DNA from: Bacteroidota bacterium
GTDB lineage: Bacteria > Bacteroidota > Bacteroidia > Bacteroidales > F082
Assembly (NCBI GenBank): GCA_023396415.1
Contig: JAEWWJ010000023.1
Span: 1-37,478, forward strand
Reading direction: 5' to 3'
DNA: 37,478 nt
Positions 1 through 9,316 of the stretch are shown here, one piece after another. Positions within the stretch are counted from its first letter, which is position 1, and the number at the start of each line of letters is the position of its first letter. Under the pieces are notes generated by a model that was not told the DNA's origin, did not search any database, and worked only from the letters and a program-made list of their open reading frames with translations. Position numbers and translations under genes: made by a program.

Positions 1-471
1 GGAAGAATTGATTTTAGAGCAAAAATGCCTATCGGAAAAGGCATTTGGCCGGCATTGTGGATGCTGGGAAACAACATTTCGCAAGTGAGCTGGCCGCGCT
101 GCGGCGAAATTGACATCATGGAATACCTTGGCCATGAGCCAAAAACAACCCATGGCACCTTGCACTACAACAACAGCGGACACCGGTACAAAGGTGATAG
201 CTACAACCTTACCGGAGCAGAAAATTTTAATGACAACTTTCATGTTTTCAGCATCGTTTGGAGCGAATATGGCATTAAGTGGTACGTTGATTACAATTTG
301 TTTTTTGAACTGAAAGATGATGAAGTCAATTTTGAAGCTTTCCGCTTGCCCCAGTTTTTTATCATGAATGTAGCTGTGGGAGGCAACTGGCCGGGCTATC
401 CTGATGCAACAACCGTTTTTCCGCAAACCATGCAGGTTGACTACGTCCGCGTTTTTAAACCCATCGAATAA
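1..471 (+). CDS. GH16 endo-beta-1,3-glucanase (laminarinase-like), C-terminal part
   Basis: The reading frame is open from base 1, so this is the C-terminal 156 residues of a gene that begins outside the window. It shows the GH16 signature GEIDIMEYLG: the predicted nucleophile Glu is codon 106-108 and the acid/base Glu is codon 121-123. The ExDxxE spacing (with the beta-bulge residue) is the laminarinase form rather than the lichenase form. Preceding GKGIWPALWMLG and following GGNWPGYPD are typical of the family's substrate cleft. GH16 enzymes of this type cut internal beta-1,3 linkages of laminarin or related glucans. The gene lies 47 bases before a GH3 gene on the same strand and probably shares its transcript. 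The signal peptide and any binding modules are not visible. Confidence 0.9.
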   Translation, partial: GRIDFRAKMPIGKGIWPALWMLGNNISQVSWPRCGEIDIMEYLGHEPKTTHGTLHYNNSGHRYKGDSYNLTGAENFNDNFHVFSIVWSEYGIKWYVDYNLFFELKDDEVNFEAFRLPQFFIMNVAVGGNWPGYPDATTVFPQTMQVDYVRVFKPIE

Positions 472-518
472 ATCAAGAATTACAAACCTTATTTCTAACA
501 GTACACGAAATTTAAACC

Positions 519-2849
519 ATGAAAATTAAACTTACAGCTTTTCTGTTGATGTCGCTGGTCATTTTTGGATGCCAACAGCAACCCCAAGTGACCACACCAA
601 AAACCGATTCAGAAACCGAAGCAAAAGTTGCTGAATTGGTGAAAGCCATGACTTTAGAAGAAAAAGTTGGGCAAATGACACAGATTACCCTCGACGTGTT
701 GACCAAAGGCGATAACGCTTTTATGAGCTATGAGCCTGTTGAACTCGATCCCGAAACCATGAAAGCCGCTTTTGTGAAATACCAAGTGGGTTCCATTCTC
801 AACACGGCCAACAACAGGGCAAGAAACACCGAGTTTTGGAACAATTTGGTCAATTCCATTCAAAGTTATGCCATGGAAAACAGCCGATTAAAGATTCCAA
901 TGCTGTATGGCCTCGACATGATTCATGGCGCCAGCTATGTGGATGGAGCCACCCTTTTTCCTCAACAAATTGGGATGGCCGCCACCTGGAATCCAGAACT
1001 TTTGGTAAAAGCAGGAGAAATAACAGCTTATGAAACCCGCGCTGCAGGTGTGCCTTGGACCTTTTCGCCCGTGCTCGACCTTGGTGTTGACCCCCGCTGG
1101 CCCCGACAATGGGAAACCTTTGGTGAAGACCCCTACTTGGCTTCCGAAATGGGAAAGCACCTTATCCGTGGCCTTCAAGGTCCTGACAACGACTTCTCAA
1201 ACCCGCTCTATGTGGCAGCTTGTTTGAAACATTACCTTGGCTATTCACATACATTGAGCGGCAAAGACCGGTCGCCGGCATGGATTCCCGAAAATAAACT
1301 GCGCGAATACCACCTCCCTTCCTTCAAAGCAGGCATCGAAGCCGGTGCTATGACAGTGATGGTGAACTCGGGTGAAATCAATGGCTTACCTGTTCATGCC
1401 AATGCGAAAATTTTAACCGATATGCTCAAAAAAGAATTGGGATTCACCGGTTTTGCCATCACCGATTGGTCAGATATCGAATACCTGCACACACGTCATA
1501 AAATTGCTGCAACACAAAAAGAAGCTGTAAAACTCGCCATCAACGCAGGCATTGACATGGCTATGGTGCCTTACAACTTCAATTTCACTGAAAACCTCAT
1601 TCAATTAGTGAACGAAAATGAAGTGCCCATGTCGCGCATTGACGATGCAGTAACCCGCATACTTAGAGTTAAATTCCAGATGGGACTTTTCGATCAACCC
1701 ACCACCCAACGCGAAGATTATCCGCTCTTTGGTTCTGCTGAGTTTGCCGAAGCTTCGCGTAAAACCGCTGAAGAATCCATCACCTTGTTAAAAAACGATC
1801 AGCAAATTTTACCACTTTCCAAAGGCACGAAAATACTTGTCGGTGGCCCTGCAGCCCATAGCTTACGACCGCTCAACGGAGGCTGGAGCTACAGCTGGCA
1901 AGGCAATTTGGTGGATGAATTCACCGAAGGGTTCGACACTTTTTATGAAGCTATAGCCGCAAAAGCGACCACAGCTACCAACGTAACCCTATTTGAAGGT
2001 GTGCGCTATGACCAATCTGCCGATTATAAAGCCGAGCTGGTTGACGATTTAAAGCAGTTTGAAAAAGCAGCACAAAAAGCAGATGTCATAGTACTGTGTA
2101 TCGGCGAAAATTCCTACACTGAAAAACCCGGCGATCTAGAAGATATGTACCTTTCAAGCAACCAGCAAGAATTGGTAAAAGTTGCCGCACACACCGGAAA
2201 ACCAGTAGTACTGGTGTTGGCCGAGGGACGTCCAAGGATCATAAGCCCTATTGAGCCTCTGGCCAAAGCCATCATTCAAACTTATTTGCCAAGCAATTTT
2301 GGCGGGCAAGCCTTAGCTTCCATCCTCTACGGCGATGTAAACCCCAGTGGGAAATTACCCTATACCTATCCACGTTTCCCCAACAGCCTCGAACCTTACT
2401 ATATCAAACATGCAGAGCAACTCGAAATTGCCGGCTCCCCCACCGGAACGCAATACAACCCACAATACCATTTCGGTTTTGGGTTGAGCTACGCCAATTT
2501 TGAATACCTTTCGCTCGCCACAGATAAAGCCAAATATACTGCCCAAGACACCATCATTGCAACCATTGAAATGCGGAATAACTCTTCATTCGATGGAAAA
2601 GAAGTGGTGCAGCTATTCAGTGCCGACCACTTCGCTTCGCTCACGCCCAGCGTTAAACGTTTGAGGGCATTTGAAAAAGTGATGATGAAAGCACAAGAAA
2701 CACAAACCGTAACCCTCAGAATACCGGCTAAAAACTTAGCCTTCACAGGTTTAAACAACCAGTGGCTCCTTGAAAAAGGTGATTTTACGCTCAGTGTTGG
2801 AAATTTGAAATCAATGATTTCAATAGAAGAAAATTTGCAATTCAATTAA
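519..2849 (+). CDS. GH3 beta-glucosidase / exo-beta-glucanase, lipoprotein
   Basis: This 776-residue protein begins with a lipoprotein signal (MKIKLTAFLLMSLVIFGC, Cys18). The mature N-terminus QQQPQ lacks acidic residues, which suggests an inner-facing, periplasmic lipoprotein. The N-terminal GH3 barrel carries KHYLGY and ITDWSDI, with Asp316 as predicted nucleophile. The second domain has GENSYTEKPGD, closely resembling barley exo-beta-glucanase ExoI, which places the acid/base at Glu535. A C-terminal fibronectin-III-like domain (about 670-770) includes the usual EVVQLF segment. It would release glucose from oligosaccharides made by the neighbouring GH16 and GH30 enzymes. Bond specificity (beta-1,3, beta-1,4 or beta-1,6) cannot be read from sequence. 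Confidence 0.93.
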   Translation: MKIKLTAFLLMSLVIFGCQQQPQVTTPKTDSETEAKVAELVKAMTLEEKVGQMTQITLDVLTKGDNAFMSYEPVELDPETMKAAFVKYQVGSILNTANNRARNTEFWNNLVNSIQSYAMENSRLKIPMLYGLDMIHGASYVDGATLFPQQIGMAATWNPELLVKAGEITAYETRAAGVPWTFSPVLDLGVDPRWPRQWETFGEDPYLASEMGKHLIRGLQGPDNDFSNPLYVAACLKHYLGYSHTLSGKDRSPAWIPENKLREYHLPSFKAGIEAGAMTVMVNSGEINGLPVHANAKILTDMLKKELGFTGFAITDWSDIEYLHTRHKIAATQKEAVKLAINAGIDMAMVPYNFNFTENLIQLVNENEVPMSRIDDAVTRILRVKFQMGLFDQPTTQREDYPLFGSAEFAEASRKTAEESITLLKNDQQILPLSKGTKILVGGPAAHSLRPLNGGWSYSWQGNLVDEFTEGFDTFYEAIAAKATTATNVTLFEGVRYDQSADYKAELVDDLKQFEKAAQKADVIVLCIGENSYTEKPGDLEDMYLSSNQQELVKVAAHTGKPVVLVLAEGRPRIISPIEPLAKAIIQTYLPSNFGGQALASILYGDVNPSGKLPYTYPRFPNSLEPYYIKHAEQLEIAGSPTGTQYNPQYHFGFGLSYANFEYLSLATDKAKYTAQDTIIATIEMRNNSSFDGKEVVQLFSADHFASLTPSVKRLRAFEKVMMKAQETQTVTLRIPAKNLAFTGLNNQWLLEKGDFTLSVGNLKSMISIEENLQFN

Positions 2850-2863
2850 AAATACTATTTTTG
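2834..2863 (+). promoter_or_regulatory. Bacteroidota-type promoter for the PKD lipoprotein gene
   Basis: TTTG at 2834-2837 is followed after 18 bases by TATTTTTG at 2856-2863, matching the TTTG / TAnnTTTG pattern of the primary sigma factor in this phylum. The -33 element lies inside the last codons of the GH3 gene. Initiation here would leave a leader of about 80 bases before the ATG at 2953, so the PKD gene can be transcribed independently of the two glycosidases upstream. Confidence 0.55.
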
Positions 2864-2952
2864 ATAGTTCATTGTTTTAACAAATCATTAACTAATTAAA
2901 TAATTCTTTAATCAATTAACATTCACCATTTATTAACCACAAATTTTTAGTC

Positions 2953-4740
2953 ATGAAAAAAACACTTAGATTCAGTTTAGTACTGCTGTTAACTGTGCTA
3001 TTGGTGCCTTTTACCTCGTGTAAAAAGGACGATCCGGACCCGGATGTCATCTCCAGCTTCACCTTTAAAGTTGATGCTGCCGATTTCAAAAAAGTTGCCT
3101 TTACCAACGAATCGCAAAACTTCTCAGCTTTGTCTTGGAACTTTGGCGACGGATCGGCTGTCTCAACCGAGACCAATCCGGTTCACGTTTACGCAAACAT
3201 AGGCGAATATAATGTAACCCTTACTGCAACTTCGCTCAACGGTAAAGTGACCGATGTTTACACTACTAAAGTTACCATTGCCGATCCTAACCAAATGCTA
3301 ACCATTCTGGTAGGTGAAACAAGCAAAACATGGAAATTGTTACGCGATGTATCCACAGGTAGATATCCATTAGAAGTAGGTCCAATTGCCCGTAACGAAA
3401 TATGGTGGGCTGTTGGTCGCAACAACGATGAGTTGGCCATCCGCACTTGTATGCTAAACGACGAATGGACATTTGGTCGCGATGGCAGCATGGTTTTCAA
3501 CGATCATGGTGATTATTGGGCCGAAGGTTCAGTTTATCCTGATGGATCAAACAATATGTGTGCTTCAACCAACGAGCCAATGCTTAATAAAGATGGCGTA
3601 GATGTTTCGGCATGGGCCAGCGGAAATCACACTTTCGTTCTCACCCCCGGTGCCACACCAACTCTCGAAACAGTGGGTAACGGCGCATACATCGGATTAT
3701 CAAAAGTGGGAACCGACCTTGAGTACATGGTTCCACAACCCAGCGTGAAATATAACGTCATTGCCCTAACCGAAGGCACAACCGACACCCTTATCGTTGA
3801 GGCTGAATATAAATTTAATGCAGCTGATCCGGGACCGGGAGGTTATTGGAGATTTGTATTGGTTCATTATGACAATCCGGCCGACGAACCACCAATTCCG
3901 GGTAATCAACCGGCAGCTTCTTTCTCAACTTCGATTGATGGATTGACAGTTAGCTTCACCAACAACTCTAACTTCGCCAACAGCTACAGCTGGGCATTTG
4001 GTGATGGAAGCACTTCTACTGAAGAAAACCCAACCCACACTTATGCCGAAGATGGTTTCTATACAGTTAGCTTAACCGCTGTAAATGATCTTGGAACAGC
4101 CACTGCCACACAAAACATTTTGCTTTCAACAACTGCTTTAACCGACGAACTTCTGCAAGGAGCTCCTTGGAAAGTTAGCTTAATGGATAAAGCAATTTCT
4201 GTAGGTCCCGGTATCGGCGATGGCGGATGGTGGCAAACTCCTCTTTCATTCTTAGACGGATCACAAGTAGGTACCGGCGATGATTGGTCATGCATAGTTG
4301 ATGACGAATTTACTTTTGCCGCAGGTGGAGTTTACACCTACGACACCAAGGGTTCTACCCGCAATGACGGATATTTCGGTGGCACAAACGGATGTATTTC
4401 CGATGCTGACATTGCCGCCAGTGGCAATGGTGCCTTCTTCGGAAGTGCTTTAGGTGCCGATGCGCACACCTATACCTTTACACCTGCAACAGCCGACAGC
4501 CGTCCAATCATCGAACTCACCAACAGTGCAACACGTGCTGCCTTTATCGGTTTCATGAAAGGATACTACGGCGGTGAAAACGTTGACGGTGCTAATCCAC
4601 CCAACGGTGGAAACTCTGTTAACCGCTACGAAGTTGTAGGTTATGCTAAAAGTTCAACCAAAGAATACCTCCTCATTTCAGTTGACATTTCAGTTGACCA
4701 TAACGGTTCAGCCGCTTGGAATGCCATCTTAGAAAGATAG
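2953..4740 (+). CDS. Two-module PKD-domain surface lipoprotein, putative surface glycan-binding protein
   Basis: The protein has 595 residues and a lipoprotein signal ending at Cys23 (VPFTSC). The following KKDDPDPD resembles the lysine/acidic export signal that sends Bacteroidota lipoproteins to the cell surface. Two PKD domains (about 33-107 and 315-392) carry the typical WNFGDGS and WAFGDGS motifs. Each is followed by a domain of about 200 residues, and the two are recognisably similar: WK near the start, a VGP...WW motif, a Cys before DEWTF or DEFTF, and FIGFMK or YIGLSK near the end. The protein therefore looks like a tandem duplication of a PKD plus beta-rich unit. No catalytic motif is seen. 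Its place just before susCD in a glycosidase locus suggests a SusE/F-like glycan-binding role (inference). A terminator-like hairpin follows directly. Confidence 0.8.
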   Translation: MKKTLRFSLVLLLTVLLVPFTSCKKDDPDPDVISSFTFKVDAADFKKVAFTNESQNFSALSWNFGDGSAVSTETNPVHVYANIGEYNVTLTATSLNGKVTDVYTTKVTIADPNQMLTILVGETSKTWKLLRDVSTGRYPLEVGPIARNEIWWAVGRNNDELAIRTCMLNDEWTFGRDGSMVFNDHGDYWAEGSVYPDGSNNMCASTNEPMLNKDGVDVSAWASGNHTFVLTPGATPTLETVGNGAYIGLSKVGTDLEYMVPQPSVKYNVIALTEGTTDTLIVEAEYKFNAADPGPGGYWRFVLVHYDNPADEPPIPGNQPAASFSTSIDGLTVSFTNNSNFANSYSWAFGDGSTSTEENPTHTYAEDGFYTVSLTAVNDLGTATATQNILLSTTALTDELLQGAPWKVSLMDKAISVGPGIGDGGWWQTPLSFLDGSQVGTGDDWSCIVDDEFTFAAGGVYTYDTKGSTRNDGYFGGTNGCISDADIAASGNGAFFGSALGADAHTYTFTPATADSRPIIELTNSATRAAFIGFMKGYYGGENVDGANPPNGGNSVNRYEVVGYAKSSTKEYLLISVDISVDHNGSAAWNAILER

Positions 4741-4753
4741 ATTCTAAAACTTT

Positions 4754-4796
4754 AAAAGCCAAGGACGGGCCATGTGTTTGTCCTTGGTTTTTTTTT
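4754..4796 (+). terminator. Rho-independent terminator or attenuator between the PKD gene and susC
   Basis: CCAAGGAC (4759-4766) pairs with GTCCTTGG (4780-4787) across a 13-base loop and is followed by nine T residues. An A run precedes the stem. It lies within 92 bases separating the PKD stop codon from the susC start, so susC needs either readthrough or its own promoter. Confidence 0.8.
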
Positions 4797-4831
4797 ACCT
4801 TCTAAAAAACTAAACGTTAATAAAAGCACAG

Positions 4832-7765
4832 ATGCAAAAGCAACTTCGTAAACTCATTACTTTGCTGGTTTTTAGCCTCCTAACAGTTTCGGTTTTCGCG
4901 CAATCGCGCATGGTAACCGGTACTGTAAAAGACGAAAACGGAAGCCCACTACCAGGTGTCAATGTTCAGTTGGTAGGAACGCTCATTGGCACCACCACCG
5001 ACTTTGACGGCAACTTTCAGATCAGCCTCAACAACGAACTGATTAAATTTTCTTATATCGGTTTCGTCGAGCAAACCATTGACCCTAAAGGCCAAAACAA
5101 GCTCAACATTATCCTCATCGAGAACATCGAATCCCTCAACGAGGTGGTTGTTATTGGCTATGGCACACAAAAAAAGAAAGACCTCTCGACCGCGGTAGCC
5201 GTTGTAGATGAAAAAGCATTAAAAAACAGAAACCTTATCTCCGCTGCCGAAGGACTACAAGGCAAAGCCGCCGGCGTTCAGGTCGTGCAGCCCTCGGGCA
5301 AACCCGGATCACAGCTCTCGGTAAGGGTACGTGGAACCACTTCGGCCATTGCTGGAAACGAACCATTGTATGTGGTGGATGGATTTCCAACCACTGACAT
5401 CAGAGGCATCAACCCCAGCGATATTACAAGCTTGAGTGTACTCAAAGACGCCTCTGCCTCATCCATTTATGGTGCACGAGCTGCCAATGGCGTTGTGATT
5501 ATCACCACCCGCCGCGGCGAAAACAACAAAACAAGCGTGCGTTACAATGCCTATTATGGTTTTTCCGACATCAGAAAAACCATTGATGTGCTCAACACCA
5601 AACAATATCGTGAACTGATGGGAAGCATACTCCCGGGAGGTCTTGATCCATCGCAAACCGCCTTCAACAACTGGCAAGACATTGTTTTTGGAACAGGCAA
5701 TACACAATCGCACCAAGTTTCTTTTTCTGGAGGTAACGGTAAAATGCAACATTTTATCTCTATCAACTACCTGAGCGACCAGGGTATTGTAAAGCCTGCG
5801 CGCTTCGACCGCATTTCATCACGTATCAACTTGGACAATGAGGTGAACGACTGGCTCAAATTTTCGACCAGCATCAATTTGATGAACCTCAACACCAAAG
5901 ACACCCCCGACAATGCCAGTTCAGGCCGCGGTGGCGTAATCATGAGCGCGCTCAACACCCCTCCTTTCCTTGGTATTTATAAAAAAGATGGAAGCGGCTG
6001 GTTTGATCCCAACCCGTTCCAACCTTCGTGGGAAAACCCTGTGGCTTATATGGAAGGGCCTGATCAACAATCCATTGACAATCAAATATTTGGAAATTTT
6101 GCCGCTGACGTAAAGCTGCTTAAAAACCTGACCTTCAGATCCAACTTCGGTTTGGACTTTCTCTCCCATCAATGGGATTATTATCTCGATCCTTTTCGCA
6201 CTGTCAATGGCCGCCTTAACAACGGTATCGGCAACTCCGACAAAACCACCCACACCACAGTTTTATGGGAAAACACGATCACGTATAACCAAACTTTTGG
6301 CAAACACAGCATTAATGGAATGGGTGGAAGCAGTATTCAAAAATACAAAGGAAACAGCAGCTATGTATATGGCACCGACTTCCCTGACGATGCGAGCATT
6401 ACGACCCTCAATTTGGCCAACAACGTTACCGGATCAACCATAATTAACGAATGGGCTCTGGCTTCATTCTTCGGAAGAGCGGCTTATGATTACAATGGCA
6501 GATATTATTTTACCATGAGTGCACGCTATGACGGCTCATCTAAATTGGCCAATCAATGGGGTTTTATGCCTTCATTTTCAGCGGCTTGGAGGATTTCTTC
6601 AGAGAAATTTATGCAGGGATTAACCTTTGTGAACGATCTTAAAATCCGTGGAGGATGGGGTAAAAACGGAAACCAAGAAGGTATTCCGAACTACGCAAGA
6701 TATGGTTTGGTTTCCTATTATAGAACCCAAACCGCTAACCCGCTGGCAGGCCCATCGGCTGTTCAAGTTTCCTATGGTAACCCCGACCTGCGTTGGGAAA
6801 CGACAACCCAATCCAACATCGGTTTCGACTTGAGCATGTTTGATTATCGCGTTACAGTCAACTTTGATGCCTACATCAAAAAAACTGATGACCTGCTGCT
6901 AAACGTTCAACTTTCGAGCTCACTGCCCATCAATACCATCATGACCAATGCCGGAAAAACCGAAAATAAAGGCGTTGAGTTTAACATTAACACCATCAAT
7001 GTTGATCGCAATTGGAAATGGTCCACCGACTTTAACATGGCTTTCAATAAAAACGAAGTAACCGACCTCGAATACACCGATGTGTATTTCTTTGGCAGAA
7101 TATACAGCAACAACCAAGATGCAACCATCCTCAAAAAAGGACTTCCTTTAGGTAGCTTCTATGGTTATATAGCCGATGGCGTTGATCCTGAAACGGGAAA
7201 CATGAAGTACAAAGACGTGAACAACAATGGCATTTTCGATACCGGTGATCGCACTGTGATTGGTAACCCTCAGCCCAAGTTCTTTTTTGGTTTAACCAAC
7301 ACCTTCAGCTACAAAAAATTCGATTTTAACTTCTTTATCCAAGGCAGCTACGGGAACGACATTTACAATGCCACCCGCATTGACCTTGAAGGAATGTTTG
7401 ACAGCAAGAACCAATCGGTGAGCGTGTTAGACCGTTGGAGAAATCCGGGCGATATGACCGATATTCCCAAAGCAGGCAACATCAACAATGTAAGGAACTC
7501 ATCACGCTTTGTTGAAGACGGCTCTTATGTGCGCTTGAAATCGGTAACTTTGTCCTACAGCATACTGTCGAAAAACTCCACAATAAAGTTCATCAAAGAT
7601 TTGTCGGTGTATGTAACCGGACGCAATTTGATTACCCTGACCAACTACAGCGGCTTCGATCCCGAAGTAAATGCTTTTGGAAACAGTGCGGTTGAAATGG
7701 GTATTGATTACGGTACTTATCCGCAATCGCGCTCGATTATTGTTGGTATAAATGTTGAAATTTAA
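4832..7765 (+). CDS. SusC/RagA-family TonB-dependent outer-membrane transporter
   Basis: This 977-residue protein has a cleavable signal peptide (about 1-23, ending SVFAQ), then a carboxypeptidase-regulatory-like domain (about 27-105; VTGTVKDENGSPLPGVNV), then the TonB-box/plug region (about 106-230) with EVVVIGYGTQKKKDLSTAV and the PLYVVDGFP and SIYGARAANGVVIITT motifs. The rest is a 22-strand barrel ending in an aromatic/hydrophobic strand (SRSIIVGINVEI). In Sus-like systems this protein imports oligosaccharides across the outer membrane using TonB energy, with a SusD lid. Its stop codon overlaps the first possible susD ATG by one base, so the two are co-translated. The length is normal for the family. 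Confidence 0.97.
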   Translation: MQKQLRKLITLLVFSLLTVSVFAQSRMVTGTVKDENGSPLPGVNVQLVGTLIGTTTDFDGNFQISLNNELIKFSYIGFVEQTIDPKGQNKLNIILIENIESLNEVVVIGYGTQKKKDLSTAVAVVDEKALKNRNLISAAEGLQGKAAGVQVVQPSGKPGSQLSVRVRGTTSAIAGNEPLYVVDGFPTTDIRGINPSDITSLSVLKDASASSIYGARAANGVVIITTRRGENNKTSVRYNAYYGFSDIRKTIDVLNTKQYRELMGSILPGGLDPSQTAFNNWQDIVFGTGNTQSHQVSFSGGNGKMQHFISINYLSDQGIVKPARFDRISSRINLDNEVNDWLKFSTSINLMNLNTKDTPDNASSGRGGVIMSALNTPPFLGIYKKDGSGWFDPNPFQPSWENPVAYMEGPDQQSIDNQIFGNFAADVKLLKNLTFRSNFGLDFLSHQWDYYLDPFRTVNGRLNNGIGNSDKTTHTTVLWENTITYNQTFGKHSINGMGGSSIQKYKGNSSYVYGTDFPDDASITTLNLANNVTGSTIINEWALASFFGRAAYDYNGRYYFTMSARYDGSSKLANQWGFMPSFSAAWRISSEKFMQGLTFVNDLKIRGGWGKNGNQEGIPNYARYGLVSYYRTQTANPLAGPSAVQVSYGNPDLRWETTTQSNIGFDLSMFDYRVTVNFDAYIKKTDDLLLNVQLSSSLPINTIMTNAGKTENKGVEFNINTINVDRNWKWSTDFNMAFNKNEVTDLEYTDVYFFGRIYSNNQDATILKKGLPLGSFYGYIADGVDPETGNMKYKDVNNNGIFDTGDRTVIGNPQPKFFFGLTNTFSYKKFDFNFFIQGSYGNDIYNATRIDLEGMFDSKNQSVSVLDRWRNPGDMTDIPKAGNINNVRNSSRFVEDGSYVRLKSVTLSYSILSKNSTIKFIKDLSVYVTGRNLITLTNYSGFDPEVNAFGNSAVEMGIDYGTYPQSRSIIVGINVEI

Positions 7766-7776
7766 TGCTACATCCC

Positions 7777-9237
7777 ATGAAAAATAATTATTATATCTTC
7801 CTCCTGATGATCGCAACCCTCGGTTTGGGCAGTTGCGAAAAGTTTCTCGACCTTAAACCGGCTTCGCAAGGCATTGCTATTACAAACACTTCTGCTGATT
7901 CATTGCTGTATAAAAACGCCTACGAGTTAGAAGCTGCACTGTCGGGTGTTTATGACGATTTTAGAAATGAATACTTCTCGCTCGATTATTTTGTAAACGG
8001 CGATGCCCAATCCGACGATGCATATGCCGGCGCCGACAACCCCGACAATTTTCAAATTGACGAGTTTACCATTGATGCTACCAACGCAAATGTGAGCCGC
8101 GACTGGCGATACCTTTATGCCACCATCGGCAAAGCCAACTCGGTATTCAACAATGCTGACGCAACTCCCGGTGTTGACGAAGCACGTAAATTGCAAATTA
8201 AAGCAGAAGCTGCTTGGATTCGTGGATTCATTTATTTCCAAGCTGTTCGCCTTTGGGGCGACATCCCCTTGCAACTGCAAGAGGTAACCACAGTAAGCAT
8301 TGAGTTGTTACCCGAAATTTATCCTATGCTTTTCCCTGCCAGAGCACCATTGGAAAAGGTGTATGAACAAATCATCAGCGACTTTGAGCTGGCTTTGGCA
8401 CATGCACCGGTGTCGGCACCACACAAAGGTTATGTTACCAAAGGCAACGCCAACGCCATGTTAGCAAAGGTGTATGCCACCATGCAACCCGTGCAATGGG
8501 ATAAAGTGGGCCAATACTGTGATGCTGTTCTTGCCGGAGGTTACTCTTTATTACCAGAATACGATATGCTTTGGGACAACGCCCACGAAAACTCATCGGA
8601 AGCCATTTTTGAAATCAACTACGAAGGAACGCCCTCAAGCGGAAACTGGGGTGCCAGTATGTTTCGTGGCCTCGAATGGAAGAAATTCAACACTCCTTCC
8701 AACGACCTCGTGGCAACATTCGATAGCGAACAAGACCTGATCAGAAAAAATGCTTCTATTGATTTTCAAGATGTCTCAGGAAAATGGTCCGACCCTTATT
8801 GGCCTCAAATCACTTTCCCCTTCATCAACAAATACCGCAACATTACCGGTCCAAGTCCGCAAAACTTCATTCTACTGCGTTTGGCAGATATTATTTTGCT
8901 CAAAGCTGAAGTGTTGAACGAAAATGGCGACATCGCCGGCGCTGCTGCTTTGGTCAACCAAATTCGTAGCCGTGTAAACCTACCCAACACCACCGCCTCC
9001 AACAAAGCCGACATGAAACTGGCGATTGAAAAAGAACGCCGTCTTGAGCTCGTCTTTGAAGGCCATCGCTGGTTCGACCTCCTTAGAACAGGCAGAGCCA
9101 TTGAAGTGATGAACAACGTGAAGGGTCCCAACGGAACTTCACTGGGCTATGTGGTTACCGAAAACAGATTGCGTTGGCCTATACCGCAAGCCGAATTGGA
9201 TAAAAACACTAAGCTCGTACAAAACGAAGGCTACTAA
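7777..9237 (+). CDS. SusD/RagB-family nutrient-binding surface lipoprotein
   Basis: The ATG at 7777 is preferred because it gives a compact lipoprotein signal (MKNNYYIFLLMIATLGLGSC, Cys20) followed by EKFLDLKP, the usual SusD opening. An in-frame ATG at 7765 overlaps the susC stop and would add four residues. The protein has 486 residues. Its N-terminal helical TPR-like region includes AEAAWIRGFIYFQAVRLWGDIP. Near the C-terminus are NQIRSRVNLP, the IEKERRLELVFEGHRWFDLLRTG block and RWPIPQAELDKN, all diagnostic of the family. It forms the lid over SusC and binds glycan at the surface. A strong terminator follows ten bases after the stop. Confidence 0.96.
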   Translation: MKNNYYIFLLMIATLGLGSCEKFLDLKPASQGIAITNTSADSLLYKNAYELEAALSGVYDDFRNEYFSLDYFVNGDAQSDDAYAGADNPDNFQIDEFTIDATNANVSRDWRYLYATIGKANSVFNNADATPGVDEARKLQIKAEAAWIRGFIYFQAVRLWGDIPLQLQEVTTVSIELLPEIYPMLFPARAPLEKVYEQIISDFELALAHAPVSAPHKGYVTKGNANAMLAKVYATMQPVQWDKVGQYCDAVLAGGYSLLPEYDMLWDNAHENSSEAIFEINYEGTPSSGNWGASMFRGLEWKKFNTPSNDLVATFDSEQDLIRKNASIDFQDVSGKWSDPYWPQITFPFINKYRNITGPSPQNFILLRLADIILLKAEVLNENGDIAGAAALVNQIRSRVNLPNTTASNKADMKLAIEKERRLELVFEGHRWFDLLRTGRAIEVMNNVKGPNGTSLGYVVTENRLRWPIPQAELDKNTKLVQNEGY

Positions 9238-9247
9238 AATTCTCAAT

Positions 9248-9290
9248 AAAACAGGCGCAGGAGTCTAATCCTGCGCCTGTTTTATTTTAT
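9248..9290 (+). terminator. Strong rho-independent terminator after susD
   Basis: A perfect 15-bp stem, AAAACAGGCGCAGGA (9248-9262) with its complement at 9269-9283, encloses a six-base loop and runs into a T-rich tract. It ends the susCD transcript 26 bases before the GH30 start codon. Confidence 0.93.
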
Positions 9291-9316
9291 TCATCACCAC
9301 ATAACATTATCATATC

